Of a stretch of 64,000 bases of DNA, positions 47,179-58,656 are shown one piece after another. This DNA comes from Pristionchus mayeri (lineage: Eukaryota > Nematoda > Chromadorea > Rhabditida > Neodiplogasteridae). The position numbers were made by a program, and so were the translations under genes. Within the stretch, counting starts at the first letter, position 1; each line of letters starts with the position of its first letter. The DNA lies in assembly GCA_036245805.1 (NCBI GenBank), contig BTRK01000002.1, positions 7,684,689-7,748,688 of the forward strand. The letters are read 5' to 3'. Under the pieces are notes generated by a model. The model worked only from the letters and a program-made list of their open reading frames with translations, was not told the DNA's origin and made no database searches.

Positions 47179-48346
47179 GCACTAGGTCGGATTACAGGGT
47201 GCGAGAAAAGTATTGTGACACAATTTAATTAAGCCCCACTTGGTGCGCAGTGTTTTAATTTATCCCAATTTTTTGCACCATGTACCTTAGCTATGTAGCT
47301 ATTTAGCGCTCATGTATCAAACAAATATTTCTTTTAGATTACGAGATTTAATTTATTAAGAATTTAGTGAAGAAAAACGATCATGTTTCTCTCACTGCAT
47401 GAGTCGTATTCTTTAATGCCGCATTACAACAATGTAATAGGTGGCGCATTCCATTATTTTTTCTTAAGAAGGGCACTTGTGCCCGAGTCTAAATATGTGT
47501 CCATTTAATTTGGAGATTTGGTTATACAGCTTTAAAATATTTAAAAGTAAGCTGTGATGAACGGCCCTCGAAAAAATTTTCTCGAATAAAGATGTCGCGT
47601 CCATCAAATAAGAATGATAGAAAAATATAAACATATGTATTATGGTACACGTCCATTCAGTAGTGCAAATATGCTTTCAGTTTAAATTGGGAAAGCGAAT
47701 CTACTTCTGTACCTTTTTCGAATCTGTCCCAAGTGTCGTTTTCAGCCATATTTTCTCATGTATGGTTCAGTAGTTTAAACCATGTTTTCATTCAGTTTGA
47801 CGCTACTAAAATTCATAATTCGGTCCTTGCATATAACATACAAGTTTATATCTCAATATATGGATGCTGAGAAAGAAATTCGAAAATGTGATTTTTCAAA
47901 AAGATAATTCCGTATCAAAGTGTGATGCAGTTATTTTCATATTTCTCCGTTTCCTGATAACGTATTTCCGCCTAAACAAGTATACTTTAAAGAGGAATGG
48001 TTGCTCTCCATACTCAAGTTGAGAAAGTGGGGGAATTATTATCCGAAGATTTTTTATTATTAATTAAAGAGAAAAATGAGCTGCGGGCCAAGGGCCCATT
48101 TTTTCGAACTTGAAAATCGAAAAGCTCTGAAAGACAAAATCGATAGATGGGGAACTGTGATAAAATTATTGGAGGTACTGTTCGCAGGCATACAATGGCG
48201 AAAGCAGAAATCTATGCTATCATTACTTCGCGAGATATTACATAAAAGACTTGTCATCATACTTTTCTCGCACCCTGTAGAACTATGCCGTCATGCCGTC
48301 TTTGATTATCAAAGGCGGTATAACTTCATAGTCGATCTATACTAGT
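47179..48346. repeat. gcactagg MITE split by a Tc1-type element
   Basis: The left half (47179-47194, 'gcactaggtcggat') and right half (48280-48346, 'gaactatgccgtcatgcc') join into a MITE like 29353-29440 once the Tc1-type copy and one TA are removed. Hence the MITE is the older of the two. Confidence 0.85.
47195..48277 (-). mobile_element. Non-autonomous Tc1/mariner-type element, copy 3
   Basis: 1,083 bp in the opposite orientation to copies 1 and 2, TA at 47193-47194 and 48278-48279. Length and internal blocks match copy 2, so these two are the full-length form. Nested in a MITE inside intron 4 of an F-box-like pseudogene. Confidence 0.9.
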
Positions 48347-49340
48347 ATGGCTGCGCAAGAAATGCTCCCTCCGTTATGTGTACACAACCATGAATTAATT
48401 TACAAATGTATAAATTTATCACGAGGCCATTAATAGTCGATACTCACTTGCAGACTCATCCACTCCTTCATCGCTAGATTGGTACGCGAGTACAAATCGT
48501 TGAACTCCATACGATCCAAGTAGGAAATATCCCCTGTAAGATGCATTGATCACATTATGGCGTACAACTTAATAAAGCTCACTCCGTATCACCATTGAAA
48601 CCAAATTTGCCATCGATAATTAGTTCTCCAATTTTGAGGTACGGCATCGACTTGAGAAGTGTGGAAATTTTATCGGAATGCTTCGTTAGGTCGATCTCCA
48701 AATCTAGATATAGGCACATCTTCGAAATGGTCTATCGAATGAATGAAGCCGACCTTCGCTGACAATTTTTTCCGAATGATGGATCGGACCAGACGTTATC
48801 GTTATCCAGATTTAACTGCAAAAATGATAGCAATAATAATTTATATACGTTTATAATAATAATAATAATAATAATTAAAATAATAATTTATCTACATTTG
48901 CATGAAATACTTTGAATAAACCGGTACATTAATTAATTGCAGCAAAACGTCAACAACATTCCATTGTAATGTAAATAAATATAATGCGAGCGAAAAGATG
49001 TGATGGATTGCATGAGATATACTCAAGCAAGAATAACGCTCTCTGTACTAGATTATAAAAGATTTGAGAACATCATACATTTAATTATTTGAAATTATGG
49101 AAAGACCGAGACTCTTACCGCTTCTAGGCTGGGATTTTCAACAGTTTCCAGTTATCCAAACCAAAGAAGTTTCTGTTTGATAGGAGAATATGAAAATTGT
49201 TGAAATCGTTGCTCAGCCTGAATTTGCCGATCAAAGGAAGACGATCTCGGTTTGCCCGAAGTACCAGATCGTTCCAGCGGGCAGAAATCTAAATTGTCAT
49301 CACAAATAAACATGAATATCATGATATTTTCATTTAAATA

Positions 49341-50599
49341 TTAGGTTGTAACATAAGTTTTGTCGCATTTCGGAGGTTCACAATATTTCCATGAAGGATA
49401 CTTCTCAAACATTATCAATGCCTGACCTCCTAGTATATGTTTGGGGTGTTCATGCACATTCAAACCATAGGGTAGAGCTGAACTGCGCACGCTGGCTATG
49501 CGAAAAATATTAATATGAACTGATTTAAATTTGGTGCAGATTTTATTAATTCGTTTGATCGGGTGCTAGTTCGCAGAGATGAATAATGAACCAAACTTCT
49601 ACAGCATGGTGATATACCCCGTCAATGCTCTTTCAAAATATATGCCAGATATGGTGCTATGTTGAGCGGAATCAAAGATATACTTCACTGAGTGTAAGGT
49701 TAGCCGCTGATTCGTAGCCAACTTGACCAACTCTTCTGAATCCAGAATTGCAACAACAGTGACTAACATAAGTGCGTTCAATTACCACTCATGGAGGTAT
49801 AATTTATCATTAAACAAGTGAGAGAAAGAACACTCCACTTGTGGGAAATTTGAATTTTTATTAATTCAATTCGCGCACAATTTTACCAAAATTTGCAAGT
49901 TTAGGTGTTTCGAATTAAAGATTCTCATTCAAAAGCTATTTATTTCCAAACTTATCCCAAGTAGATACTAGTAAGGGAAGGGTTTATGGTTCGGATGGAC
50001 ACAACAAATCAGATATTGAACATGTGTGCGAGGTAGGGATATGAACAAAGTGCCGATTTCAGTAGTTTAATGTACCGTTCTGAATGGAGCCACTTATCTC
50101 AACAGAACCCAATCTACCCCAAACTTTGTCTGCACACTGTCCACTTTGGGTGAACTATATTCCACCACTATTTGGATCTGGATATCTACTGAGAAGAAAA
50201 TTCGTCTTGCGAAAGTTTTCGCGACCGTCACCAACCATCCACATTATACAAACTCGTCTACATTTCTAGAACGATTTTCGTTTGTCATTATCCGTGAGTG
50301 GTTCAAAATTATGCACATATGTAGTACTTTACGCAAATCACACAAAATCGGCATAATTTATCCTGTTCAAGAAGAGCTGATGCGTGAAAATGATTTCTAA
50401 TCCTTATCTCAGTACAACTTTGTCTGACTAATGTGCCTCCTCAACTGCCTTGACAGGACTGAAGTAAAGCGCGTAAGAAAGAGTACGAAGGCCCTCACTG
50501 ATGATGAATAACGAAATTGAGATTAAATTAATTCGAAGAATTTCTGAGGTTAAAATGCATAAGAGATTAGACGCGACAAAACTTATGTTACAACCTGAT
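49341..50599. mobile_element. Defective mariner element in intron 1 of an F-box pseudogene
   Basis: 1,259 bp, TA at 49339-49340 and 50600-50601. The ends TTAGGTTGTAACATAAG and CTTATGTTACAACCTGA have the classic mariner form and the length is that of a full mariner. No continuous transposase frame or catalytic aspartate motif could be traced, so it is degraded. Confidence 0.82.
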
Positions 50600-50937
50600 A
50601 TGATCAATCACTGAAAGTAGGTAAATACGACATATTCCTCACCAAGCACATACTGTCAAATGATTCTCGTTCAAGCTTTGCAATCTTTAGGACAATGTCC
50701 GATGGCAGAGTATTTAGATTGAGCGCACTGCCCGACGACATTCTAAAGTTTTGAATAAACCGGTATATTAATTAATTGTAGCAAAACGTATACAACACTC
50801 CATTGTAATGATAGAAATGGATTGTTTACCGCACCTCGATAAAAATGGTCCCAGCCAGAATGAAATTCAAGCAATCCTTGAGCGCAGGCATCAACATTAT
50901 TTTCTCTCTTGAATCTGTGGATCTTTGAAACTTGATT

Positions 50938-52883
50938 GGGGGGGGGGGGTGGGCAAAAGCACAACGGACAAAAGCACAACAATTCACCATTAATTTGTGA
51001 TTGAACGTGACAACTTGGGAGTTCCTTCATTGTAACCAGTACGCGATCCCCCTACATTTGCATATGCAAATCGTGGTGGTAGGCGATCATGTGTTTCACA
51101 CCTCACCAATGACCAGAGGTTCATGGTCAAAAATCATTGAGTGGAAAATCATTGTTAGATAATCAAATGCCGTAACCAATAGATATTCCAGTACCCCAGT
51201 AACTACTCTAAACTAATAACATGGCGAATGATTGATTAACACGTGTCTTCTTAGAGACTGCATGAAATCCAACACCCCTTTTGACAAAATGTTCAAAATG
51301 CTCAGATTTTGGCCTAACTATCATGGTGGATGTCCCCAAGTACTATTTTTAAAAATTTTTTTTCCTATTAACGTTGTCATTTTTCTATTAACGTTGTGGA
51401 GTCGGAATCTCAAAACTACCTAAAGCCGGCTCTTAAAATTTCAAAAATTCAAAAATTCATATAATTTTTCAAACTTGAGAAAATGAGTCGATCAAAAAAG
51501 AAAAATGACCGTCGTCTCGGGCTGAACAACTTTCATGCCTATGGTTTTTGTGTACCTTGTAGAGGGAAGTATGAAAATTCCAAAAATTCAATTTTCGCGC
51601 TACAAAATCAGTGATTTTCGGGGGTTTGCGAAAAAAGATGTTCCACATCCAGATGAGATCTCTTCAGATTCGGAATCTACGTCCACTTCTACCCCAGGAA
51701 AAGTTGTATTTTGGAAAATTAAAGGAGGAATACTCGTCTAAAAATCGCGTTGAATGTTAAAAAAATGCTGATTTTTCGGTTACAATCCAACACTTGGAAG
51801 TAAATTATCAAGCGTTTAGGCCGAAAGTAATAGAGTTTTAGTGTTTTTACACTAAGTCATGATAGGAACAATCAGAAAAATGTCAAAAAACGCGATATTT
51901 TCTGATTTCCCAAACTCGATTATTTTTCATTTTCTAGGGGCGAAAAATCGAGTTTTGAAAAATAAGAAAATTTCGCGTTTTTTGACATTTTTCTGATTTT
52001 TCTTATTTTTCAAAACTCGATTTTTCGCCCCTAGAAAATGAAAAATAATCGAGTTTTGGGAAATCAGAAAATATCGCGTTTTTTGACATTTTTCTGATTG
52101 TTCTTATCATGACTGAGTGTAAAAACACTATAACTCTATTACTTTCGGCCTAAACGCTTGATAATTGACTTCCAAGTGTTGGATTGTAACCGAAAAATCA
52201 GCATTTTTTGACATTCAACGCGATTTTTAGACAAATATTCCTCCTTTAATTTTCCTAAATACAACTGTTCCCGGGATAGAAATGGACTTAGATTCCGAAT
52301 CTGAAGAGATCTCATCTGGATGTGGAACATCTTTTTTTCGCAAACCCCCGAAAATCACTGGTTTTGTAGTGCGAAAATTTAATTTTTGGAATTTTCATTC
52401 TTTTCTCTACAAGATACACAAAACCATAGGCATGAAAGTTGTTCAGCCCGTGACGACGGTCATTTTTCTTTTTTGATCGACTCATTTTCTCAAGTTTGAA
52501 AAATTATATGAATTTTTGAATTTTTGAAATTTTAAGAGCCGGCTTTTAGGTAGTTTTGAGATTCCGGCTCCACAACATTAACAGAAAAATCCTAGTACTT
52601 GGGAACATCCACCATGATAGTTAGGCCAAGATCTGAGCATTTTGAACATTTTGTCAAACGTCACCTGCGATCTCTCAGAAGACACGTGTTAAAGCATTTC
52701 GTGATTATCTAACCATGATTTTCCACTCAACTCTTCTCATGATCGCCTAGCAACAAAATTTGCATATACAATTGTAGGGGAGCGCTTACTGGTTACAATG
52801 AACCAAATCCCAGGTGGCCGCGTCCAATCTCTCATTAATGGTGAATTGTTGTGATTTTGACCGTTGTGCTTTTGTCCCCCCCC
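50938..52883. mobile_element. 1.9-kb foldback element with G-run ends
   Basis: It starts in a G-run followed by 'caaaagcacaacggacaaaa' and ends with the complement plus a C-run. The flanks 'aacttgatt' (before) and 'aacttgatc' (after) give an 8- to 9-bp target duplication. The arms mirror each other to a centre near 51990, where 'cgaaaaatcgagttttgaaa' and its complement meet. Open frames at 51535 and 52139-52330 are mirror images. No transposase. It lies about 200 bp upstream of exon 1 of the pseudogene at 46.8-50.7 kb. Confidence 0.78.
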
Positions 52884-54038
52884 AACTTGATCTTTGTCAT
52901 CGGGGATTTCGATATTGCATCTTCGACTCTGCGGCCACGAATCCGCACAATGCTGAGAGCGCACTGGATAAGGGACAAAACAATGCTCATTCGTAGTATT
53001 TTCCAGAATACTTTCGACAATATGAGAATCGAATGTCCACTTACTGGAGAATTATATTTTTGGTTCTCATGTTCTCATGACCTGTTTTCGTCTGATGTGA
53101 TCATATGGTAACAAGCATCTGAGCCAGTGTAGCCAGTGAGTCGTTCCATGGATTCCAATATTTGTAACATTTGCGTATAATAGTAGTAGTCGTATAACAA
53201 CAGTAGTCGGCCTCACCGGACTACACCACCTAGCGTTACGACTGTAAAATCGCTTGACGTTGCTGCGCCTTTACCTTTCTTTCCGACACAAAAGGTGTTT
53301 CCTTTAATATACTGACTATTTTGAGTGCCCAATCGCAGGTGATTGCGAAAAAAATTTCGATTTTCATATTTGACGGTATTTTTCTGCATTTTACGCTGTT
53401 CGATGCAGTATTTTCTGCTCTATAAAATGCCCTTAAATCGCCTTCCCGGTTTTTCGATTTAAAATTTATAAAAATAAAAAACTACTTTTCAAAAGCCGAA
53501 AAACTGTTTGCGATATACCTTCATGACCGAAATATAACTAGTTTAGGTAGTCTAGGGTAGCACATCAACAACTCTATAAAATGCCCTTAAATCGCCTTCC
53601 CGGTTTTTCGATTTAAAATTTATAAAAATTAAAAACTACTTTTCAAAAGCCGAAAAACTGTTCGCGATATACCTTCAGGACCGAAATATAACTAGTTTAG
53701 GTAGTCTAGGGTAGCACATCAACAAACAACATTAACTTTGGACCTGCATCTGTTCATTGATTTTATCCGATTTTCGATTTCAATTTTTGACAACCCGCAA
53801 TTTATAAGTCGCAGAACCCAAATAGTGAATGATTGTTTTCGAAAATTTCAAGCACACAAAACCATCATAAAAAATCATGCTCATCTACCTTCGATCAAGT
53901 TTCCCCATTGGAAACTGCTCGATCATAAAACTTTTAAAAAAGATGTATTTTTCCCTGAACAATTTACACCACGAGACAAATCCAACACATTCATGTAAAT
54001 TCATTTGCGGTTTGCAAATTTTGTGAGTATTTCATTAA
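52884..54038. other. Intergenic with a 154-bp tandem duplication
   Basis: A unit beginning 'ctctataaaatgcccttaaa' at 53418 repeats at 53572, ending about 53725, with only a few differences; each unit includes 'ctagtttaggtagtctaggg'. The block at 52890-53080 matches 56220-56400, part of the upstream region shared by F-box-like copies. An 86-codon frame at 53738-53998 has no recognised domain. Confidence 0.55.
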
Positions 54039-55844
54039 TTAACAATTAGTATTCATCTTCTTAGATTCTTTCCTGTTATCATGCTCAGATATATCCATTA
54101 TTCTCTTTCTCGCTAACTCAGAATCTTCAACCGCTTTCAAGTTAATTCGATAAAACAGACAAGGTTTTAAATAGTGATCAATCTGAAAATGAACGACAAC
54201 TTGTCCAGTTTTGTTGAAATCGTCGGTCATTTGTTGCCAGTTGTCAACTTTATCGGGGTTCATACTTTCGATCACCACTTCGGAGACCATTCGAGCGACT
54301 TTGATAACGAATTTGTTGTCGGCGAGTAACTCTGAAAGAATGTTTTGGGGCAATAGATTTATAACCGGCTCAATATCGCAGCAGATAAACCTATTCAACG
54401 TCAAATAATACTTCAAACTCACGTTTACGAGCATTCGTTCCGTCAAGGTAATCCGAAAACACACATTTGTGAACTCCATACGACCAAAGAAGTTGCATAA
54501 TGAATTTCCTAAATGTTTTGTTATGATGCATTTTAAAGTGTCTCGACGTGGGAGGGTGGCAAAACTGCAACCAACAAAACCACAACGGAGCGCCGATAGC
54601 TAGGGGATATTTCAATGTATCCATTATATATTCCCCTTTTTTATCCTTTGGCCAGGTGATATAGAATTTCACTTAACATAACCGTTTCAATAATGTAGTA
54701 CCCACATAAACATGATCCATGTTCCATAGCTCCGATTCAGTTCCTTGGTCTAGTATTCGTAATCCAATGAGCTGTATCTGCACATGGCACTAGGTTACCG
54801 TATATACGGGGGGAGGGGGGAATGCATTACCATTTGGGTGGGGGTATTTTGTTGTTGTCGAATCATTATTTCCCACTTAATTTTTAGTTTTTTTTATCTT
54901 GACCAGCACTTAGGTGGGGAGCGAAACTCATAATAAATTTACCAGATGATCTCACCAAATTGGTATAGTAGATAACACACTCGCAACTCCTAAATTGCTA
55001 TACCAACCCAGATCGAACGGCGCTCCGTTGTGGTTTCGTCGGTTGCGGTTGTGTCTGCCCCTGATCAATGGTCTGACTCTCTCAGATTCACACATTCTCT
55101 CCTCGGTCAGAGAAACGAGAGATCGTACAAATACGAGAGAGTCAGGCGACTGCCCTCCCTCTCCACTTGCTCGTGCTTCTCACTGACAACATATTTTGAT
55201 TCGAGAACAAGCTCTCCAATTCTGAGGTACGACATCGCATTTAGCAGTGTACAAATCTTGTCGGCGTGCTTGATTATGTCGATCTCCAATTGCAATTTAT
55301 GGATACGTCCGCATCTCCGAAATTGTTTCGCGAATGAGTCAAAACGACCATCGCTCACAATTTTCGCGAACTCTTTATCCGACCAAACGTCATCCAGCTA
55401 GAAATATGTGCCACTAATTTGGGATTACGTTCGAGATTTAACAATTACATATATTGAAACACATAAACATTAAGCATTACCGCTCCCCGGTAGTTGGCTT
55501 TCACATAATCCTTCCAGCGATCCAACCAGAATACATTTTTGTTGGGTAGACGAATATGAAAATAGTTAAAATTGGAGCTTATCGTGAATATGTTGATGGA
55601 GGGAAGACGATGTCGATGGGGTAGAAGTGCCACGTAATTCCATCTGGGTGAAATCTAAATTGTATAAACAAATACATACTAATAAATAAATATTTAATTC
55701 ATATAATGCAATCACATTAGATAACCACGCAATAATTCTCACCAAGCACATGCAGCCGAGTGAACGTTTGCTTAGCTGGGCAATGTTGCGGATGATATCA
55801 GAAGGCATACTATTGAGGTTGAGCACACTACCCGAGGACGGCAT
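54039..55844 (-). CDS. F-box-like protein, most intact copy
   Basis: Exon 1 is 55844-55743 (34 residues; M-P-S-S-G-S-V-L-N-L then M-P-S-D-I-I-R). Its ATG follows a TTTTAG acceptor by 1 nt, fitting trans-splicing. Exon 2 is 55654-55481 (58 residues, I-S-P-R-W-N). Exon 3 starts at 55397 (W-S-D-K-E-F, then L-R-I-G-E-L-V-L). Exon 4 is 54508-54423 and exon 5 is 54331-54039 (F-N-K-T-G-Q-V, basic R-K-E-S-K-K tail, stop TAA). Every exon is open. The one problem is the exon 3 donor: GTGAGA at 55183 gives phase 1 where phase 2 is needed, whereas a GTATTT donor inside the adjacent hairpin would restore phase. Length is about 300 residues. It would act as an SCF substrate adaptor if the F-box assignment holds. 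Confidence 0.7.
54550..55055. repeat. Inverted-repeat element in intron 3 of the F-box-like gene
   Basis: 'aaaaccacaacggagcgccg' on the left pairs with 'cggcgctccgttgtggtttc' on the right. The outer parts read 'gcaaaactgcaaccaac' and its complement. Style resembles the elements at 33764 and 50938. Confidence 0.65.
55065..55150. repeat. gagagtcagac hairpin at the exon 3 boundary
   Basis: 'tctgactctctcagattcac' pairs with 'gtacaaatacgagagagtca' around 'cctcggtcagagaaacgag'. It abuts the end of exon 3 of the F-box-like gene and may supply a new donor. Confidence 0.75.
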
Positions 55845-56970
55845 CCTAAAATATTGAGTGCGCAATTCGCATAATGGTCTGTTCAATTTATAATACTCTC
55901 TCACCGCTTGATCGGTCAAAAGAGTGTGTAAAATGAAGAGACAATTACCCGAATTGCTTACTCACTAAAACATAAATAAATCAATGACATTAACAAACCA
56001 ATCACATTAATAAATTGTAAGTGTAACAATTTAGACCATATACTACAATTAGAATGCAAACAGTCCTGATATATTGCGATCAACAAAAATTAGAGGGAAT
56101 ACATACGAGGAATGCCACACAAACAAGAATAACTCGCATCCAGTGGCTGGCATGAGTATACTGCGCCCGGCAATCGTTGAATGAGCCTCTCATATCTTAA
56201 CTCTTCATGAATGATCCCTGCCACCGGGGATTTCAAACAATTCTTGATCGCATAGATCAAGAATTGTACGTTTGCGTCTGCGCCCACTAATCCGCACAAT
56301 GCTGAGAACCCACCGGATGAGAGACAAACAAATGATCGCTCATAGCGTTTTCCTGAATACTTTAGTAGACGGATATTGTTGGTTCTCATCCGACATCTTT
56401 CCCTCAGATGTGGGCATACTTTCGTTCCATATATTTCCTATGTCCATGAAAAAATATTTAGGATGATATTCACATGCAGATTGAGGAGATTCATATTCAT
56501 AGATAACCATATTCATTTGACTAGGAGGGAACATAATCATGATGTTTCGGAATTATTTTATTAAAAATGATTGATTTTAATCGGAGGTAAGGACAGAATC
56601 CCATATATTACAGCTAATTTTTATTCGTCAAAATATATGCATAAAAAATATGATTCATCAAATAATACCATTGTGGAACAGTATGCATAATGTGAGAAAT
56701 TTGAAAAAAAAACATTCTTCATTCTTAGATTATGTGTTCCATTCTCATAATCCTTGGTATTCTTTTCAAATTCGATTTTTAATGTGAAATTTGAACAAGC
56801 ATACGACATTAAATATGATTTCATTTATTTATCGACATTATACATTTTCAAGTAACAACAGATACACTTTAGCGAAGCATGATCACAGTAAATAACAAAC
56901 TGGAAATGCGATCAACTGTATGAGTAATGATGTCCGACAACCAACTTTAAATTTAGAATTTTCCATTCTT
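55845..56970. promoter_or_regulatory. Upstream region of the intact F-box-like copy
   Basis: The sequence at 56120-56190 is shared with 43868-43913, and 56220-56400 with 52890-53080, showing that 5' flanks were duplicated with the genes. A half hairpin (55893-55945) lies close to exon 1. From 56570 to 56970 nothing is recognised except AT-rich 3' flank of the next gene. Confidence 0.5.
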
Positions 56971-58417
56971 TCATCCCTGTGGTCCATCGTCTTCTTTCTT
57001 CACAACGACAATGCGAAACATTAAATCTCCAGATGGGATAATTTTCTCAGTACTCCTCGCAGCGAGTTGTCCACTGTTGTTAATGCTGCTTCTCAGTTGG
57101 TCACTCTCAATTCTGATTTGTCCTTCAATATAATGCTTCGCTGGTCCTGGTACATGCTGCAGCTGTCTCAACAGCAGCATTTGCAGTGGCGAACCAACGC
57201 GGATGCGACTTGGCGCATTCCAGTTATTCTGAAAGTATAATTGTTGCGATTCATTCTAACCCTCCCTAGAATTCAATAATCGGGTAAGTACTTTCTTCTT
57301 TCTAAACACCCTCTCGGCCGGTAGAGTGAATGTGGGGAATGAGCTAACAATTTCCCGAATTTCGAAAAAAATCGTTCGCAACAGGTATGTGCGGAAAACG
57401 TGTTTCGCACTCTTCATATCCCGTGCTCTCTTGTCGCTCTGCCCGATAAAGGTATATGTAAACGTATTCCCATATCAGTCGCACAGGCTCTGCGGGGAGT
57501 ACACTGCTAGGTCAGTGTCTACGATAGGCTAGTTCAGTTCGGAGGACCAAATCTCTTCTTTGGACCCCGACAAGAGAGCATGGAAAATGAAGAGTACGGG
57601 AAATATTTTACACTAAGCTGGTTCACAATTCAACCTTCATCCAATGTAGCCTGCTGGTCCACGCAAATTATACCGAGGTCACGATTTCAACCAATCTCAA
57701 GAGAACGGAGAGGAGATGTTTGTAGTCTTAAAAAGTACATTATTTGTTTTGCTAATTAATTAAATAATTGCGTATATTAAGCAAGCGACGTTATGCGTAT
57801 GACAGATCATGTGAAAAATCAACCATACCATGCGTAATGAATCTCGCTAAGATGGTTAGCCGTGTCACGTTATACGCCTTGATTAGGCCTTCCATCTGTT
57901 TGTTAATTATCACGCCACTCAGTTGTAATTCCTCAATTCGAGAGGACCGAGAGAATATTTTATTTATTGTTTGATAGATATCATTGAACGATTCTTCAGT
58001 CCTGATTGTGTAAACCTGACAATATTAATTTTACACAATTCTAGTCACATGCGATTTCACTGTCTCTATTGGCAAACACTTACATAAATAGCATGATGGA
58101 TCTGCGGACTTTGATGTCGAGTCCATTTATCAGCGCCGAAATATGCGCAGAATCTGTCTGGGACGCGCATATTCAAAAGAGTTCCACTCCATCCGAAATA
58201 TTCGATGGCAGGGAGATTACTGTGGTTGCTCAGAGTCTCTTTCACTAGAGTATTCCATCTGGGTGAAATCTGTAGATTATGTATTAGTCGAGAAATTAAA
58301 AAAAAAACAATGTAATTAATTTTAAAAAAATACTTGTTTCACATCTTCCAGACCCACTTTTACGATTTTTCGTATTAAATCCGATGGTAGATTGAGGATA
58401 TTGAGTTCGTTATACAT
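56971..58417 (-). pseudogene. F-box-like gene copy with one nonsense codon
   Basis: Exon 1 is 58417-58334 (28 residues; L-N-L-P-S-D-L-I-R-K-I-V). Exon 2 is 58269-58084 (62 residues, I-S-P-R-W-N, P-A-I-E-Y-F-G-W). Exon 3 is 58015-57829 (S-R-S-S-R-I-E-E-L). Exon 4 starts near 57760 and ends at M-K before a GT donor. Exon 5 is 57228-56971 (N-N-S-G-Q-L, F-R-I-V-V-V-K-K-E-D). Phases agree throughout. Exon 4 has TAA where the two sibling copies have GAA (V-stop-F against V-E-F). That one change makes it a likely recent pseudogene, unless the base is an assembly error. Confidence 0.75.
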
Positions 58418-58507
58418 GCCACAACTAAAAAGGACTGTTGGTATTAAAACGATATAACAAATTTGAAGAATAATTTGCACACAATCACATCTCCTCGCGT
58501 CATTTAT

Positions 58508-58650
58508 ATTACTGTACCAAAGCTTTCTGTGTAGAAGCCCTTCAGTGAACAAGTAAATGATCTCTGCCAGTGGGTTGCAATTGTTTTGTCGCTTGGGAGT
58601 ACAATGGTCTGAATGATCATGTAAGTCCTATGGCATTGCATTTTCGTTAG
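58508..58650 (-). repeat. Conserved spacer block before the 58.4-kb copy
   Basis: The first of three copies of a 140-bp block, with others at 61395-61545 and 62990-63135. On the minus strand all could encode H-C-x-P-K-R-Q-x-N-C-x-P-L-A-E followed by F-T-E-G-L-L-H-R-K-L; this copy has TAG before it. It lies about 100 bp upstream of exon 1. Confidence 0.6.
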
Positions 58651-58656
58651 GAAATA

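Larger units (their letters stand above)
46811..50741 (-). pseudogene. F-box-like pseudogene with a mariner and a Tc1-type insert
   Basis: Exon 1 is 50741-50643 (33 residues; L-P-S-D-I-V-L-K-I-A F-box half, 1 nt after TTTAG). Exon 2 is 49288-49119, 4 nt shorter than its sibling and stopped by TAG. Exon 3 is 48815-48583 with two frameshifts (V-W-S-D, then K-I-V-S-E-G-R). Exon 4 is 48533-48448. Exon 5 runs from 47091, carries L-N-K-T-G-Q-V, and meets a transposon at 46811. Intron 1 holds a mariner and intron 4 a Tc1-type element nested in a MITE. It is clearly dead, but its exon and phase layout helps define the family. Confidence 0.82.

Noticed and set aside
48076..48345. 89-codon frame in the Tc1-type element, seen in all three copies
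   Set aside because: The copies are nearly identical DNA, so an open frame is expected by descent; it runs through the terminal repeat and has no transposase motif.
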